From positions 26,685,452-26,749,451 of the forward strand of contig OX637294.1 in the NCBI GenBank assembly GCA_951799445.1: 64,000 nt of DNA, given 5' to 3'. The position numbers were made by a program, and so were the translations under genes. This document shows positions 1-12,299 of this stretch, piece after piece. Origin of the DNA: Pseudisothecium myosuroides. Taxonomy: Eukaryota; Streptophyta; Bryopsida; Hypnales; Lembophyllaceae. Below the pieces are notes generated by a model. The model made no database searches. It was given only the letters and a program-made list of their open reading frames with translations, and had not been told where the DNA came from. How positions within the stretch are numbered: the first letter of the stretch is position 1; each line of letters begins with the position of its first letter.

Positions 1-400
1 TGCGCTACAACTGCATCGGAAATTGCACCATAATTAATCATTGTTCATCTCTTTATGAGCGGAAAGTAAACAACCTACATAGCAAGAACAAGGGGGTGAT
101 CAGGTATGGGTTGCCTCCTATACAATATGTCCAAAATGGCCACTTGCAGCTAGTTTGGACCCTATTCTTGGACTCAATTGTACCCTCTTTGCATTCTAAT
201 GTAGTTGAAATTGTACATGGAGTTGATTTAGAAATTTAGAGCTGAATTGGATGGAATTGGATAGAATGATCACAATTTTATAACTTCAAGGATCAATCCT
301 AAGCAATTTAGACACATGAGCAAGGTTCCTTCATTATTCCACCATTTGAAGGAATGCTTTAAGTAGAGGTACCTATGATAAATAACATAAACATTTCACC

Positions 401-933
401 CCATAGGATATGGCGCAGGATTTGTTAAGAAATTGTGCTCAATGAGTACGGAAATAAGGATGAGGAAGAATGCAAAAAAAAAAAGGATTTTTTTTTCAAG
501 AATGAATATTTTATTCAATATAAATGTAGATTTTTCATTTGGAACCCATTCCAATCTCAAGGACTCATCTATAATGCTTAACTTTGGAACTTCTGCTTAA
601 GGTAGAGGTGTCTATTTTGGATAGCCCCTTCTCATGACTTTATAGGATGTGACCTTGAAGACAACACTTGGATGCACTATTCATTGAAAAAGATTTTTTG
701 TTTGTGCCTTCTCGTCCACTCATCTCAATTCCCTCCTTGCTTAGAGAGAAGTGCCAAAGCTAACTGTAATAGGTGAGTCTATGAGAATGGAACGGGTCCA
801 AATGAAAAATGCACATTTATATTGAATAAAATATTCATTCTTGGGAAAAAAAAATTTGTTTTTTTGCATTCTTCTTCATCCTTATGTTTGCACACATTGA
901 GCTCAATTTTTCAACAAATTTTCCATATCCTAC
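401..933. repeat. Fold-back element with ~150 bp inverted arms
   Basis: The left arm (about 401-560) is nearly the reverse complement of the right arm (about 783-933). Both contain AAGAATGAATATTTTATTC and a purine tract. The stretch that follows (945-1,340) repeats short motifs such as AATCAAGGAGG in tandem. The short reading frame at 1,004-1,255 is a translation of this repeat, not a gene. The superfamily cannot be assigned. Confidence 0.65.
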
Positions 934-1818
934 AAGCTAAAATGCTTAAGTTATCTAAAAAAGGTATTTCTACCTTAATTTAAGAGGGAAGAGAGACGAG
1001 TGGATGAGAAATTTTGAACTTCTTCCTAATCAAGGAGGGAAAAGAGATGAAATGCTTAAGTTATTCCAAATAGATACGTCTTGGTCTTATTTAAGGAGGG
1101 AAAGAGATGAGTGGATAAGAAAATTTGAACTTCTCCTTAATCAAGGAGGAAAGAGAAATGAGTGGAAAAAAAGGTCCAAACAAATAATCTTTTTCAATGA
1201 ACAATACATCCAACTATTGTCCACAATAAATCACCATATAAAGCCATTTTTTTAATGAACAGTACATCCAATTGTTGTCTACAATAGGTCACCCTATAAA
1301 GCCATTACAAGAGGGGTTGTCTAAAATAGGTACCTCTACCTTAATTTGGACTTCCATTGAAACTGTGTACATAACATTATTAACCAATGCTGGGAGGCTC
1401 CCTTTTGCTCCTCCCAAAAGCGGGAGCCCCCTAGCATGTAAAAGTTCATTGCAACAGGGAATGGGCCCAGCTCCCATGTTGTACAGACACTCACAAACAA
1501 CCAGATCTTGACACAATGCACAACGAGTGATAAACCCAGTCAGAAGTTGTGCCACCCGGCCAATGATAAATCTGGGATTTAAACTGAATTCCACCCCCAA
1601 GTATCTAGGGGCGGATTATGCCTCCACCTTGGGGGTGGACATTCAGCCCGTTAACAATGTTATGTAGGGAGTTCAAACTTCAAAGAACCACAATCAAAAT
1701 CCAAAAGAATAAGAATAGTACACCCCAAAGACAATCATGGGAATCTACTACCTATAGGAATATATGTTTTTGCTTTGATAACCTATTATGTGTGTATTTT
1801 TACTAAAAAAGAGTTGAG

Positions 1819-2546
1819 GGGTGATTGCACAAAAAACTTGTACTATTTGTTGTGTTTTGCAACAATACTCATGATTTTTTTTGGAGTACTTTAAAATTAG
1901 AATTTTTTTAAAAAAATTAAAAAATATGACCAATGTATGCACCTTTAAGATGAAGGTAACCACCAAAGGAAATTCATTAAAAAATTCTCTAGATAGGAGA
2001 ACTAGAAAAGTGTCAAATCTCAAGAAAATACATTTTTTGATGTTTTAATTAGTAGAAAATAGGAAAAAATTTAAATAAATAAAATAAAAATTGGCCATTT
2101 GTGGCAACTCTATGGAGATGGTCATTCACCAAAAATCCCGCCAAAATAATTTTTAATATGTTTCAAAAAGCAAGTAGAAAGGGGCTCACTTTGTGGGCTT
2201 CTACACCCCATAAAATTAAGTATTTTTAGAATTCCTTTAGACAATAGCTACAAGTCTACTAGAAGACCACCTCTACCAAATTTCAGCTCCAAATTCGTTT
2301 TTATGGGTACTAAATAGTACTAAAAACCTCCAAATTGGCATTTGTGACATATTATTGGGGGCTATTATTAAATAGTAAAACATTTTTAAGAAATTCCAAA
2401 AAAATTGACAAGGTGTATAATAGTCATAAGTACCTTGTCTATGAATTTTGAATCATTTGGAGTCAAAACCCCAAAATTATAGCCAAAAAACTAATGAGCA
2501 TGCGACGTGTGACAGAAAATAGTACAAGTGTTTCATGCACTCACCC
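1819..2546. mobile_element. GGGTGATTGC-family non-autonomous DNA element, copy 1
   Basis: A 728-bp element whose ends are inverted repeats: GGGTGATTGCA at the left and TGCACTCACCC at the right, each followed inward by a CTTGTACTATTT-type motif. It is flanked by a 4-bp direct repeat TGAG (1,815-1,818 and 2,547-2,550). The related block at 32,765-33,275 lacks it. No transposase is encoded. Other copies are at 14,185, 15,076, 20,165 and 42,057. Confidence 0.85.
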
Positions 2547-2836
2547 TGAGAAGTTGACCAAAATAATTATGAAAAACTCTCAAATTTACCAATCTTTACT
2601 TCTATTGCAACAAAAAATTGTGAAGCAGATTGGTCTAGTGACGAAAGGAAATATACATTGTAGGAAATACAATCCTCTTTGTCCAAGCATAGAACTCTAG
2701 AATTCGCACTACTGTGTATAGCTAATTACTAGTCATCATTTTAGAAGTAACGATAATTTCATGAATATCTTCCATCAATGGTAATGAAACCTCACTTGTG
2801 TGGTGGGATTTAGCAACATCATTATGGCCAATTCTC

Positions 2837-3026
2837 GGGCCAATTTCATTAAAATGGCAATATTCCTTTAAAATGGGCCGTTTATAGTTCAGAATGGCGA
2901 TTTTGAAATCTATACTTGTTCTAATTGGTTCAAAATGCCCATTCTGAAATCTATACCAGTATCGGATGGTCAAAATGGCACATCATCAAAATAATACTTA
3001 GAATACCACCATTTTAATGAAATTGA
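2837..3026. mobile_element. GGGCAATTTC-family inverted-repeat element, copy 1
   Basis: Both ends carry CAATTTCATTAAAATGG or its reverse complement, and the interior carries further inverted pairs (AAATCTATA, AAAATGG). Related copies lie at 8,796, 15,576 and 21,942. There is no coding potential. The target-site duplication is not clear. Confidence 0.65.
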
Positions 3027-4650
3027 CAATGATTGTGTCTATTGCACCATGGTTCAGAGCCCCCAAAGGACGATCTCCGCTGTCGATTCACACTGTATGT
3101 TCATTCAACGTAGTTTTGCTAAAGCACAGTTGTAGCATTCTCATTACCATATCTTTTGATTGACGTTAAATAGTTTATCTTGCTGTGTGCTGAGAAAATC
3201 AGAAGACCCATAATGCACTAAGTATGTTTAGCATTAGTTGGATAGCAAGCCGAGTGAAGTCAGAAATCCACGTACGTGAATGGAGGGAAGCTTTCGTCCA
3301 AATACCAGTCGAACTCGATCAGAAACTAAGTTAGGACACAATCTGCAGACTAAGAATCAGAACCAACGCCATCAGAGAAAAATGGGGTGACGAATGGGCC
3401 CTTGAGGTTGCTTGAAATGTGCTTAAAATCTTACTTAAAATGATTTTTTGACGTCTAAAAAATCAATCACGATAGTTGTAAGCAAGCTTAGGATGACTTC
3501 CTCGGCCATCATTGAGACCCTCAAATGGTGGGAGAAGCTGAAGTGGCTCATTCGAATATTGGTAACAAGCTTGCTGTGGGAGCAACTTGTTGACACCAAT
3601 AAGGAGAAAGTCATGATGCAAGTAAAAGACCGAGTGCCCACCTAGTAAACACGACAGTGTAGACTACACTACATGAAATCTAAGAAAGATGTAAAATAAC
3701 TATAGAAAATTTGAATTCAACACAGAATGTTCTCGATTTGACTACAATGGGGTGATTGGGGTTGGGTTGGTTTCAGAACATTCTAAGGTGCCCTGGAATC
3801 CTCCTTAATTCACCATATAGAACATCAATAATCGTTTGATTATTCTTTTACATCAATGGCGATTTGGGGTCACGACCTTACCATAAATCTAATTTTTTTT
3901 AAAAAGAACCCTACAACTAGCACGTATGTACTCGCTCCAACTCTCCAAGTGGGCTATGTGTGTTTTGGAAAATCTTTAAGAAATACCAATTAAGTTTGAT
4001 AATTTGAGCTTCTATTCTGAAACGTAACAAAGCTCGCAGCATCTCAGAGACTGGAATTTCATACGTGCTGTCTGGAATTGAATATCAATCACAGAGCCAT
4101 TTTTGCAGATTTAATGCTTGAGGCCGTAGTTGAATTGCTATGTTGTCGACAATAGTACGCACAATTGCTCAACGCAACAATGCAGTTAACGGCAGCAATT
4201 TTGACTCCAACATATCCAAAAAAACAGAGGACTACAAGAAAACCTTCACAAATATACTACTTTCACCCTACAACTTATACACTAAGGTAACAACACCTAA
4301 TTGTCACATGTTTGTGACCCATACTCCCATCTGCATTCTTGCCTAAACTGTAAAGCTTCCATACATGAGAGCCTAGGGTGGATTTTAAGTACACCTATTT
4401 TCACCACTTTGAAAACTCATAACTCATGCATACAAAGTCTAAAAAATGCACTCTGAGAGAATCTTAAATCCCCTTTCAACTAGCAACAAAATCCAACAAT
4501 TTTTTTTTTACAGTTCAATAATATTAACCATGGTCAAATTTTTATCTGGATGCAATTAGGCATAAGGTACAGGAGGTCCATATTTTTCCCATGTTCTAAA
4601 TGTGTCCCCTATTTAGGAATGAGTGACATGTTCCTTGAAATATCTATCAT
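3027..4650. repeat. Non-coding segment repeated at 21.8-24.5 kb
   Basis: No gene seen. About 3,775-4,520 matches 21,843-24,180 in order: first a block resembling part of the 36.5 kb gene, then ATTTGAGCTTC, then a GGCAGCAATTT block. The right-hand copy is expanded by two insertions (about 22,348-23,205 and 23,270-23,790). Shorter versions of the ATTTGAGCTTC block also follow the two type A DUF674 genes (8,330-8,640 and 28,180-28,500). This segment is therefore a boundary part of the duplicated unit. Confidence 0.6.
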
Positions 4651-4689
4651 TCATGAATTGGGCTTCACCAAATTACTAATTAGATCAAT

Positions 4690-4725
4690 TGAATCAATTG
4701 GACAACTGACCACGCCGCCTGTAAC
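4690..4725 (+). promoter_or_regulatory. Conserved upstream block of DUF674 copy 1
   Basis: GATCAATT, GACAACTG and GCCGCCTG occur in this order about 770 bp upstream of the start codon, as in all five copies. CAACTG resembles a MYB site and GCCGCC a GCC-box core. The conservation is visible; a regulatory role is inference. Confidence 0.35.
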
Positions 4726-5483
4726 TTAAATACCTCTAGTCCATCCGATGAGTTGGCCCGGCTACAGCAGCAACAACATTAATGGATCCGCTGTGAAATA
4801 TCCCCGATTGATAAATTATTGTACTCATTCATGCCATACTCAAATCAAAAGTTTCTCCATCTCCATTTATTAAGATTGCCATGTCATCAGTTACAAATGG
4901 AAGTGGAACCATCCAGCATATCCTAACTCATTTCCTTAAATGCTCATGTGCTAATTGTTGAGTACTGTACACAAATGTCTAGCGAGCCAGCAATTCTAGC
5001 ATTACGAAGCTTAGATTGAATATTAACCGTCATCTCTAAGTTATAAGTCCTCGTTAAGAAGGCGAATTTTTATGTACTTCGCGCTTTTCTAAAATGCCCG
5101 CTTGGAGCAGTAGATCAATTACACTTAGTTTTTAGAGCGTTGAGCACTTAAATTTCACACTTTTGGCGCTCTGAATCTACAAAAGTAACCTGGCATTGCG
5201 AAGCTGGAACGACAACTGTCCTGCGTACGCGGTTAAGCTAGAAGGTTGTGACCATGCAGGCCTGTAGTGGAATTCAGTGGTTCGTACGTGATCAACTTAA
5301 GTGAGCAATTCGTTAAATACCTGCGTTGCTGAATGCTCGTAACTATCTGCGTTTGCTTGGAGCACACTCGGTCTGGACGTATCTTCAATCTGATCTGATT
5401 GAGTGAGTGACTGTTTCCAGAGGCTAGGAAGCATCTACTGTACATTTTGTTTTAAGCAGTACGTGCAGCAGAGCTAGCACATC

Positions 5484-8039
5484 ATGGAGAAGACCTCGGA
5501 GAAGACTGCCTTGGAAACGCTTGCAGAGACCCTGCAGCGCTTGACTATGCAAGGCGACCCCATGGACACATTTCCGGTCAGCTTAGTCCGCAGCAAGAAA
5601 TCGGGACAAGTGTTGTACTTGGAGGCGGGCAAGGGCTTCGTGGACACGCTTCTCGGCTTCGTACTTCTGCCCGTCGGCACCATCATCCACATGTTCCCCA
5701 CAGGTAGAGAATTCCCAACCCCGCCCCTTGCCCATTGAAAAATTTCGCGGTTGCAACAAGTATATTTTCATTACTTTCATTTGCAATTTCTTTGATGATT
5801 GAAAAGTCGTCTCCTCAATTTGCGCTTTAGAAGAAACGGTTCTGGTATTTTGATTTTAGCTAGTTGCAAACCTTTAGGGTTTTGGATGACCCAGTTCACT
5901 CTACTGTAATAGAATATGGGAGATCTACAATACCATAGTTTTGCAATAATTTTCCTATAGATCAAAACAAGTCAAAGAAACTTTCAATTAAGAACATTTT
6001 TATTGCAAACTTTTGTCGTAGGGTTCAAAAACCATTGCAAAAATATGTAGTGTAGTTGAAATTTGCCAGAAAGTGAATATCTGAATATTGCAAAGCCATT
6101 GCGAAACCATTGCAAATTAGTATTAATAAACATTTCAAATTAGCATTACTATACCATTGGAAAACTATTTCAAATCTATGGTTTTCAGAAACATTGAAAA
6201 ACTGTTGCAAAACAATATGTTGCAATGTACTGTACCATTGCAAATGAACGACAGTAACCAATGCAAAGACCGTTGCAAATGGCCCTTTCTCTAGTGGTGT
6301 CAGAAGCGCTTCGATCGAGCAAACGATTATTCAGTTGGTCTGTTTTAATCGTCGCTTTCGAGCCTTAGGCCCTATCGTGACACAACATATATATTTCTAG
6401 TTTTAAGATATATTTCTAGTTCGAATTGTAAAAGAAAAGTTCGCAATTGAGGATTGTCAAGTTTTGAGCTTCACAGGGAACTGTGAGTCTTGCTAAGAAA
6501 TAGAATGTGCAGTGGGATATTATGCACTCGTTTTCTCGAGAAGTTCACAAGGGATCGACCCTCGTAATATTATGTTACTGTACCTGAGTGTATATACATC
6601 TCCACTTACTGATCGAGGATCGGATCCTCAGTTATGTATGGTGGATAAATTTAACTCCCTGAAGCTGTTGATGTTAGGAATGGAATGAGGCAATTGAACG
6701 ATGAGTTCGGCAATCTGAATGAGTTCGGCAAATATGTAACGAACACAGGTCGATGTATTTATTTGCAAGCAATGTCAACGAACACTATTGTTGTGGTACC
6801 TACCATCTACCCTGGGTGAACATTTTGCACACTGGGGATTCAATATGAGGTCCCTGTGGTTTAATTGTTGTTTGTGCAACAAACGGACTCGAAGCCGGCC
6901 GGAATGATCGACATGATGATCAAATTTCTGCAGGTGTTTCGCAAGAGAAGCATTACGGTGCGATTTCCAGCATCTACAAGAGCGTCGAGAAGCTGGACAG
7001 CGAACTGCTCCACTTTGACAGAATCTGCATCCTTGCACAACGCACACTGGCAGCCAACAACCCATCAGGCTTGAGCACAGCTTCCACATTGACAGGGCTG
7101 CTCCACCTCTGCCAGGACGCCGATGGAAAGACGCCCCGTCCGCCGAAGAAGAAGCTCGTCCTACCCCAACAGTTTTACAGATGTTCAAATAACTGCTATG
7201 GTCTTTCCAGTAAAAGAGGAGCTCGCTGTTACACTTGCTGGCCTGAGAGTGGGCCTTATAAAATCAACTGCATTCACCTACAGGGCCCGTATTATCTCTC
7301 TGCCAAAGATGTCCAAAGACAAAATCATTTGGTAGCAGAGCAAGAACCAGTGAGGGAGTACAACCGCGCCACTGGACCAGGATTTGTGAAGGAGAATGTT
7401 ACGTTCATGGTTACTGATAAATTGGAGATCATGCCGTCCACTACGATTGAAATCATGGGCGTGCTTAAGGAAATGAAGGTCAATTCTTTGGCCGACTTGG
7501 AGAGTAACACTAGATCACCGTGACCATTACTCAGGTAATGTGCAAGGCCTTCACACAGATGTGACATCAGACTCTTTATTGCTTGTTTCTGATTAATTCG
7601 TGTAATTCTGGCATCTAATGCTTCTATCCATGTAGTTCATCGAAATGATAGTTGGCTGCATTGAAATTATTGTACTGTAATATCGCTTTGTCAGTGAAGA
7701 GATTTCCTTTCAATTTTGGATTTTGGATTTGAATTTGTTTAGATTACTAGCAGTGATCTCAAGTGTGATATGCATGGTTTCTCGAGTTGCTTAAGACACT
7801 GCTAATTGTGCTACAAATTCAAATTTAGCCCCGCGGAATTGTTGGAGTCTTTGCTAAGTTTAGTCTTGTTTGTGGGCACTGATACTACCTGATTGAACTT
7901 GACGGATATGAATTAATGGATGCTGCCAATTGATGACCAGGTGCTGCAGTTGCTTGGATCTGCACTGACCTCCAGCAGTTGCCTCAACGACGTCTTTGGA
8001 ACTGGAGAGACCAGTACGTCGAATTTAAGGGAAAACTAG
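5484..8039 (+). pseudogene. DUF674 family gene, type A, copy 1 (frameshifted)
   Basis: Plant DUF674 (PF05056) protein of unknown function. Exons are 5,484-5,703, 6,934-7,534 and 7,941-8,039, with GT-AG borders. Exon 1 encodes the family's N-terminal block, with LYLEAGKGFVDTLLGF and LPVGTI. It ends on one base that joins cleanly to GVSQEKHYGAISSIYKSVE in exon 2. Exon 2 carries a Cys pair motif (CSNNC then CYTC) and VKENVTFMVTDKLEIMPS. Near 7,506 a 2-bp insertion relative to copy 3 shifts the frame and gives a stop at about 7,521; without it, reading would run on to VLQLLGSALTSSSCLNDVFG in exon 3. The joined exons total 920 bases, two more than a multiple of three. The first Cys pair is CxxxC instead of CxxC. 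It is either a recent pseudogene or a C-terminally truncated protein. Intron 1 carries a CACTA-like element. Confidence 0.8.
5899..6299. mobile_element. CACTA-like non-autonomous element in intron 1 of copy 1
   Basis: The element starts CTCTACTG..AGAATATGGG (CACTACTAGAATATGGG in copy 4) and ends with the reverse complement of CACCACTAGAGAAAGGGCC. It is flanked by TCA on both sides. The interior is rich in CCATTGCAAA repeats. The same element sits at the same intron position in copies 2, 3 and 4, so it was inserted before those copies diverged. Confidence 0.75.
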
Positions 8040-8795
8040 CACCTCGGAAATGCATGATGCGAGTGCAAGAGTCCTGGAGCTCATAAGGCCTTGTGACTAG
8101 CAGTAGCTTTAAATATTCAAAGACAATCATAGACATTTTGACATTCGCCATCTGCACCGCTTTTTTTGAGAATTAATTTCGGTTAAGTAATGATGTACAG
8201 TACATGCAAAATGAAAGCTTTGCAATGCTTAGGCAAGTTTCTGTAAGAGTGTTCCTTGAATATAAACGTGTGTACAGTAGTACATATTTTTGCTGTGTTT
8301 GATCAGGACACTACAAATAGAAACTCAAGTAATCTCTCCAAATGGGCTCTGCATGTATTTTGGAAAATCTTGAGAACTATCAATAAAGTTTGATGATTTG
8401 AGCTTCTAATCACACGCACGGAAGTTAGCAACTTCTCAGACTGAAACTTCATACATGCTATCTGGGATTGAGTATCAACCATAGAGCGAGCCATAGAGCC
8501 ATTTTGCAGTATTAATGATTGAGACTCTTGTTGATTTGCCTGTTTGTCAACGAAGATTATACACAACCCACAACTTAACAATGCATTTCATGGCAGCAAT
8601 TTCCACTCCACCATATTCCAAGAAGCAGACTAGATTACTAGAAACCTTGAGTTCACAAATGTACTCAATTAATTAGGCCAGATTGCCAGGGAACCGAGAA
8701 GTCCACAATAAAATGAGATACACTACCATCATGAGGCGATTATTCACTTACTGTAGATCGATTGTGAAGCAAAGTAACCAATGATCTTTTCAGTA

Positions 8796-8935
8796 ATGGG
8801 AAATTTCATTAAACTGGCGTATTCCAAGTGCCATTTTGACGGTGCGCCATTTTGACCATCTAGGACATTTATAGATTTTAGAATGGGCATTCTGAACTGT
8901 AAACGGGCTGTTTTAAAGGAATGTTGCCATTTTAA
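8796..8935. mobile_element. GGGCAATTTC-family element, copy 2 (right end lost)
   Basis: Begins GGGAAATTTCATTAAACTGG and contains the family's internal GCCATTTTGACCATCTAGG motif. The right end stops at TTGCCATTTTAA where the next element begins. It lies downstream of the first type A gene and is absent from the paralogous position near 28.7 kb. Confidence 0.55.
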
Positions 8936-9056
8936 GGTATGTTCCCACCTGATGTTAAAGGTGTTGTTACAGAGGGTCTTAGGAATGAATTTTGGCCTCC
9001 TTCTGGACCGGATTCACATTCCAAAGAACACCTGTAACACCAAGTGGGAACATACC
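8936..9056. mobile_element. 121-bp element flanked by TTAA, ends GGTATGTTCCCAC
   Basis: The ends are GGTATGTTCCCAC and GTGGGAACATACC, and the inverted repeat continues inward (TGTTA..TAACA). TTAA lies on both sides (8,932-8,935 and 9,057-9,060). The paralogous site near 28,950 reads CTTACATTCAGATTAC without the element. The TTAA target resembles that of piggyBac-type transposons, but the end sequence differs from the other TTAA families here. Confidence 0.7.
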
Positions 9057-9369
9057 TTAACATTCAGATTACTTCGTTAGTAACGTACTATGGCCGCCAA
9101 GTCATGACTGTTTACAGTTTAACCATGGTGGTAATTGGGTAATTTGTGATGTCTTCCCCCCCTGTTCTTCAACGCATTTAAACAATCATGCCATAAAATA
9201 CAATACATTGCATGAATTCACATGCAAGTGAGCCTGGTAACTTACCTCAGGCAGACCTCGGATCTACGGTTGTTTGCCCTCCTTAGTTGAAGGTTACCTC
9301 TGTGACTCTGCTTCAAAGAAAAAAGAAGAAGTTAGATGCATTCATGATTTGGGCTCCACTGAATTAGCA

Positions 9370-9406
9370 AGTGGATCAATTTGACAACTGACGGGCCGCC
9401 GCCTGG
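9370..9406 (+). promoter_or_regulatory. Conserved upstream block of DUF674 copy 2
   Basis: GATCAATTTGACAACTG followed by GCCGCCGCCTGG, about 790 bp upstream of the start codon. The arrangement matches the other four copies. The role is inferred from conservation only. Confidence 0.35.
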
Positions 9407-10181
9407 AAGTGCCGGTTAGTACGTCCAGCTAGTACATCCGATAAGCTGGCTTGGCGGCAGCAAGCAATAACAATATAACTTTAACTTTTGATCCGTTCCA
9501 AAATACCCTGATCGACAAATGAACTCACTCATTCATGCCATACTCAATGAAAAGTATCTCCATCTTCAATAAATTAACATTGCCATGCCGTTATTCATTA
9601 CGAAATGGAAGAAGAACCATCCAGCATATGCCAACTCATTCCCGTCAATGAACATGCGTGTATAAGATAATAATTTCTCTTATACGGTACAGAAAGATTT
9701 CTAGGGAGCTAACTGCCAGAAAAATATCCTTACTAACGTAAGCTTAGCTTGAATAATTAACCGTCATCCCTATAGGACTTCCTTGAGGAGAAATTTCAAG
9801 AAATTCAAGCTTTTCCAAAAATAAATGCTTGGAACTGTAGATCTACACCTACTCTTTACAGTTTTGTGCACGCTTCTGGCGTTCGGAAGTTCTGGTAGTA
9901 AGCTAAGGTAGCATTGCGGAGCTGGAGCGATTGACGTTCTGAGAACCTTGATAAGGTTGTGTTCATGCCGTGGAATTCAGTGTTCAAAAGACTTTGATCA
10001 ACATAAGCCAGTTCTCAATTGTGCAAATCATCAAATGCGAGTGTTACTGATTGCTCATAGTTGTCTGGGTAGCTTGGATCTCTCTCGTTCTTTACATATA
10101 CACATTCCGATCAGAGTGACCCAGGGGAAGCATCTTACCTTTCAGACTGCGCTTCTACATCACGTTCAGGCATTTGAGATC

Positions 10182-11963
10182 ATGGAGAACACCTCGAAGA
10201 AGACAACCCCCTGCACTCTGGAAGAGACCTTGAAGTGCTTGAACGTAAGCAACGGCACCACGTTTCCGGCCAGCTTATTCCGCAGCAAGAAATCGGGACA
10301 AGTGTTGTACTTGGAGGCGGGCAAGGACTTCGTGGACACGCTTCTCAGCTTCCTGCTTCTGCCCCTCGGCACCATCGTCAACATGCTCGCCGCAGGTGGA
10401 GAATTCTTAACCCCGCCCCTTGGTCATTCAAAAGCTTCGCTTTTGCAGCAAGCATATTTTCATTACTTTCATTTGGAATTTCTTTGATGAAAGGTGATCT
10501 CTTCAAATTGCGCTCTAGCAGAAACGGTTCTGATATATTTTGATTTTGGCTAGCTGTAAACCATTATGGTTTTGGATTCATGAGCCAGTTCACACTAGTA
10601 CTAAAATATGGGCGATTTGCAATACTAAGACCATATTTTTGCAACAGTTCTCCATATATAGAAACAAGCCAATGGAACTTTCAATTGAGATGATTTTGTT
10701 CGCAAAGCTTTTGTCGTAGGTTTCAAAGAACATTGCAAAAAATATGTAACTGTGTAATAGTGTAGAAGTAGTTGAAATTTGCCAAGAACTGAATAACTGA
10801 ATATTGCAAAACCATTGCTAAGTATTAGCATTACTAAAACCATTGGAAAACTATTGCAAATGCATGGTACTCAGAAACATTGCAAAACTGTTGCAAAACA
10901 GTATGTTGCAATATACTGTCAAAGTACCATTGCAAATGAATGACAGTAAACCATTGCAAAGACCATGATTGCAAATGGCCCTTTCTCTAGAAGTGTCAGA
11001 AGCGCTTCGATCAAGCAATGATTAGATTATTCAATTGGTTTGTTTTAATCGTGGCTTTCTAGCCTTGGGCCCTGTAGTGATACAACATATTTCTAGTACC
11101 AAGATACATATTCCTATGCATCTAAGATCAACCTTGTTGAAATGGAATGGGCCGGGGTCGGATCTTGTACGTGGACAGGCATCCTGGAAGTGAAGCCTTC
11201 TCTGGGTGGAATCTCGAGTATTCTTGAGAGCGTACAGAATTTCTCTTCTTCTGATCTGCAAATGGCCAAGGAATTCCTTGTGCGACCAACACCTGCAGCC
11301 ATCGGCTGCAATTGCCGGTCGAGTGATCTGGCAGTGCAAAGGGCCCTCGAAGATGCAAGCATATTACCGAGGCGTGGAACCTTCGCTTATACCAAATTGC
11401 TTGTGGAAGTAGATGACACCGTTGGCTTCGTAAATGCAAATACCACTTTCATTGTCACCGACAACCTGGAGATCATGCCCCTGACGACGAATAAAAGTGT
11501 GAATGTGCTGAGCAAACTGAATGTTGATTCCTTAGCCGACCTGGAGGGCAACGACATCAATGTCACCTTAACTCAGGTAACGGATTCTCATAGTAGGCTC
11601 TGGATGTCTGCAATGTTTGCAAGGCTATTTCCTGCACCCAATTTTATTTCAAATCAATCTATCAATGAATTTGACTGCATGGTATATTGCGGTAATTCTA
11701 ACAGCAGTGTTACAGCGGAAGGAGGAATTAGCAGTCTTGGCTTAATTCTTTTAGAATAAAACCCATTCTTCAACGAAATTTTAGGAGTTTTTTCAAGGAT
11801 TGAGCACACTGTTTCCCTTTTTAAATTGCTGTACTTTTTGTCGTACTTTGCTCTAATAGCGAAGTTTATGGTGTATGTGTGCTGCTCTCAGATCCTCCAG
11901 TTGCTCAATTCAGCTCTGACTTCAAACAATTGCCTCTCTGAAGTTTTTGGAAAGAGTAAATGA
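10182..11963 (+). CDS. DUF674 family protein, type B, copy 2 (in frame, lacks Cys motif)
   Basis: Exons 10,182-10,395, 11,179-11,576 and 11,892-11,963 join in frame to 227 aa. Exon 1 gives SLFRSKKSGQVLYLEAGKDF and LLLPLGTIVNML. It ends on a single G that pairs with GC of exon 2 (GGC, Gly). Exon 2 has ISSILESVQNFSSSDLQ, then a jump from ASILPR to DTVGFVNANTTFIVTDNLE, then MPLTTN. Exon 3 encodes ILQLLNSALTSNNCLSEVFG and the stop. Compared with copy 4, about 45 residues holding the CxxC..CxxC motif are missing inside exon 2, so the frame is open but the protein may not fold or bind metal as usual. The start is chosen because the codon and its GAGATCATGGAGAA context match the other copies. DUF674 has no known biochemical role. 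Confidence 0.75.
10593..10995. mobile_element. CACTA-like element in intron 1 of copy 2
   Basis: Starts CACTAGTACTAAAATATGGG and ends CCCTTTCTCTAGAAGTG, with TCA on both sides (10,590-10,592 and 10,996-10,998). It is orthologous to the elements in copies 1, 3 and 4, with the same CATTGCAAA-rich interior. Confidence 0.75.
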
Positions 11964-12114
11964 AGCTCTCTAAGATGGTGTCCAAATTCAGTGGCATACG
12001 TCGCCGTCTGTCGCAAAATTGATGATGTTGAAGCTTCGAAGAGATGATCTCCTCTGACTGTAAAGTATTGAAAATTTCGGACATGATAATGATCGAGAAG
12101 TATTGCAACGAAGT

Positions 12115-12116
<2 letters not shown>

Positions 12117-12155
<39 letters not shown>
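12117..12155. repeat. (TA)n microsatellite
   Basis: About 39 bases of TA dinucleotides downstream of DUF674 copy 2. The same position after copy 4 (near 32,255) has only GTATATCCC, so the expansion is specific to this copy. The YIYI-type reading frames here are repeat translations. Confidence 0.9.
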
Positions 12156-12158
<3 letters not shown>

Positions 12159-12299
12159 ATTTGGCAAAAATTTGGAGTGAATATAGTGTGAATATAGGTA
12201 GGGTTTCTTCATCGACTTTTTCAGTAAGGTGCTGTACACAGCTTCTCATGTTTTGGCTCCAGGCGAGCTATTTTGAACAATCCGTACGATAGGTATAAT

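Larger units (their letters stand above)
110..2660. repeat. Copy of a block also found at 32,765-33,275, split by insertions
   Basis: Three pieces (about 110-358, 1,655-1,816 and 2,550-2,660) line up in order with the unbroken stretch 32,765-33,275 just upstream of the fifth DUF674 gene. Shared landmarks include the run ending ATTCCACCATTTGAAGG and a later TATATGTTTTTGCTTTGA. Two insertions split this copy: a fold-back region (about 360-1,650) and a 728-bp terminal-inverted-repeat element (1,819-2,546). I see no gene. The intact copy serves as an empty-site reference. Confidence 0.7.

Noticed and set aside
1004..1600. Short + and - strand frames of 80-100 residues near the left edge
   Set aside because: They lie in tandem and inverted repeats, overlap on both strands and match no family I recognise.
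3435..3645. Overlapping frames of 65-68 residues on opposite strands
   Set aside because: No motif, no partner exons, and composition like the surroundings.
12044..12292. Frames on both strands with runs of alternating Tyr and Ile
   Set aside because: They translate the (TA)n microsatellite and have no other support.
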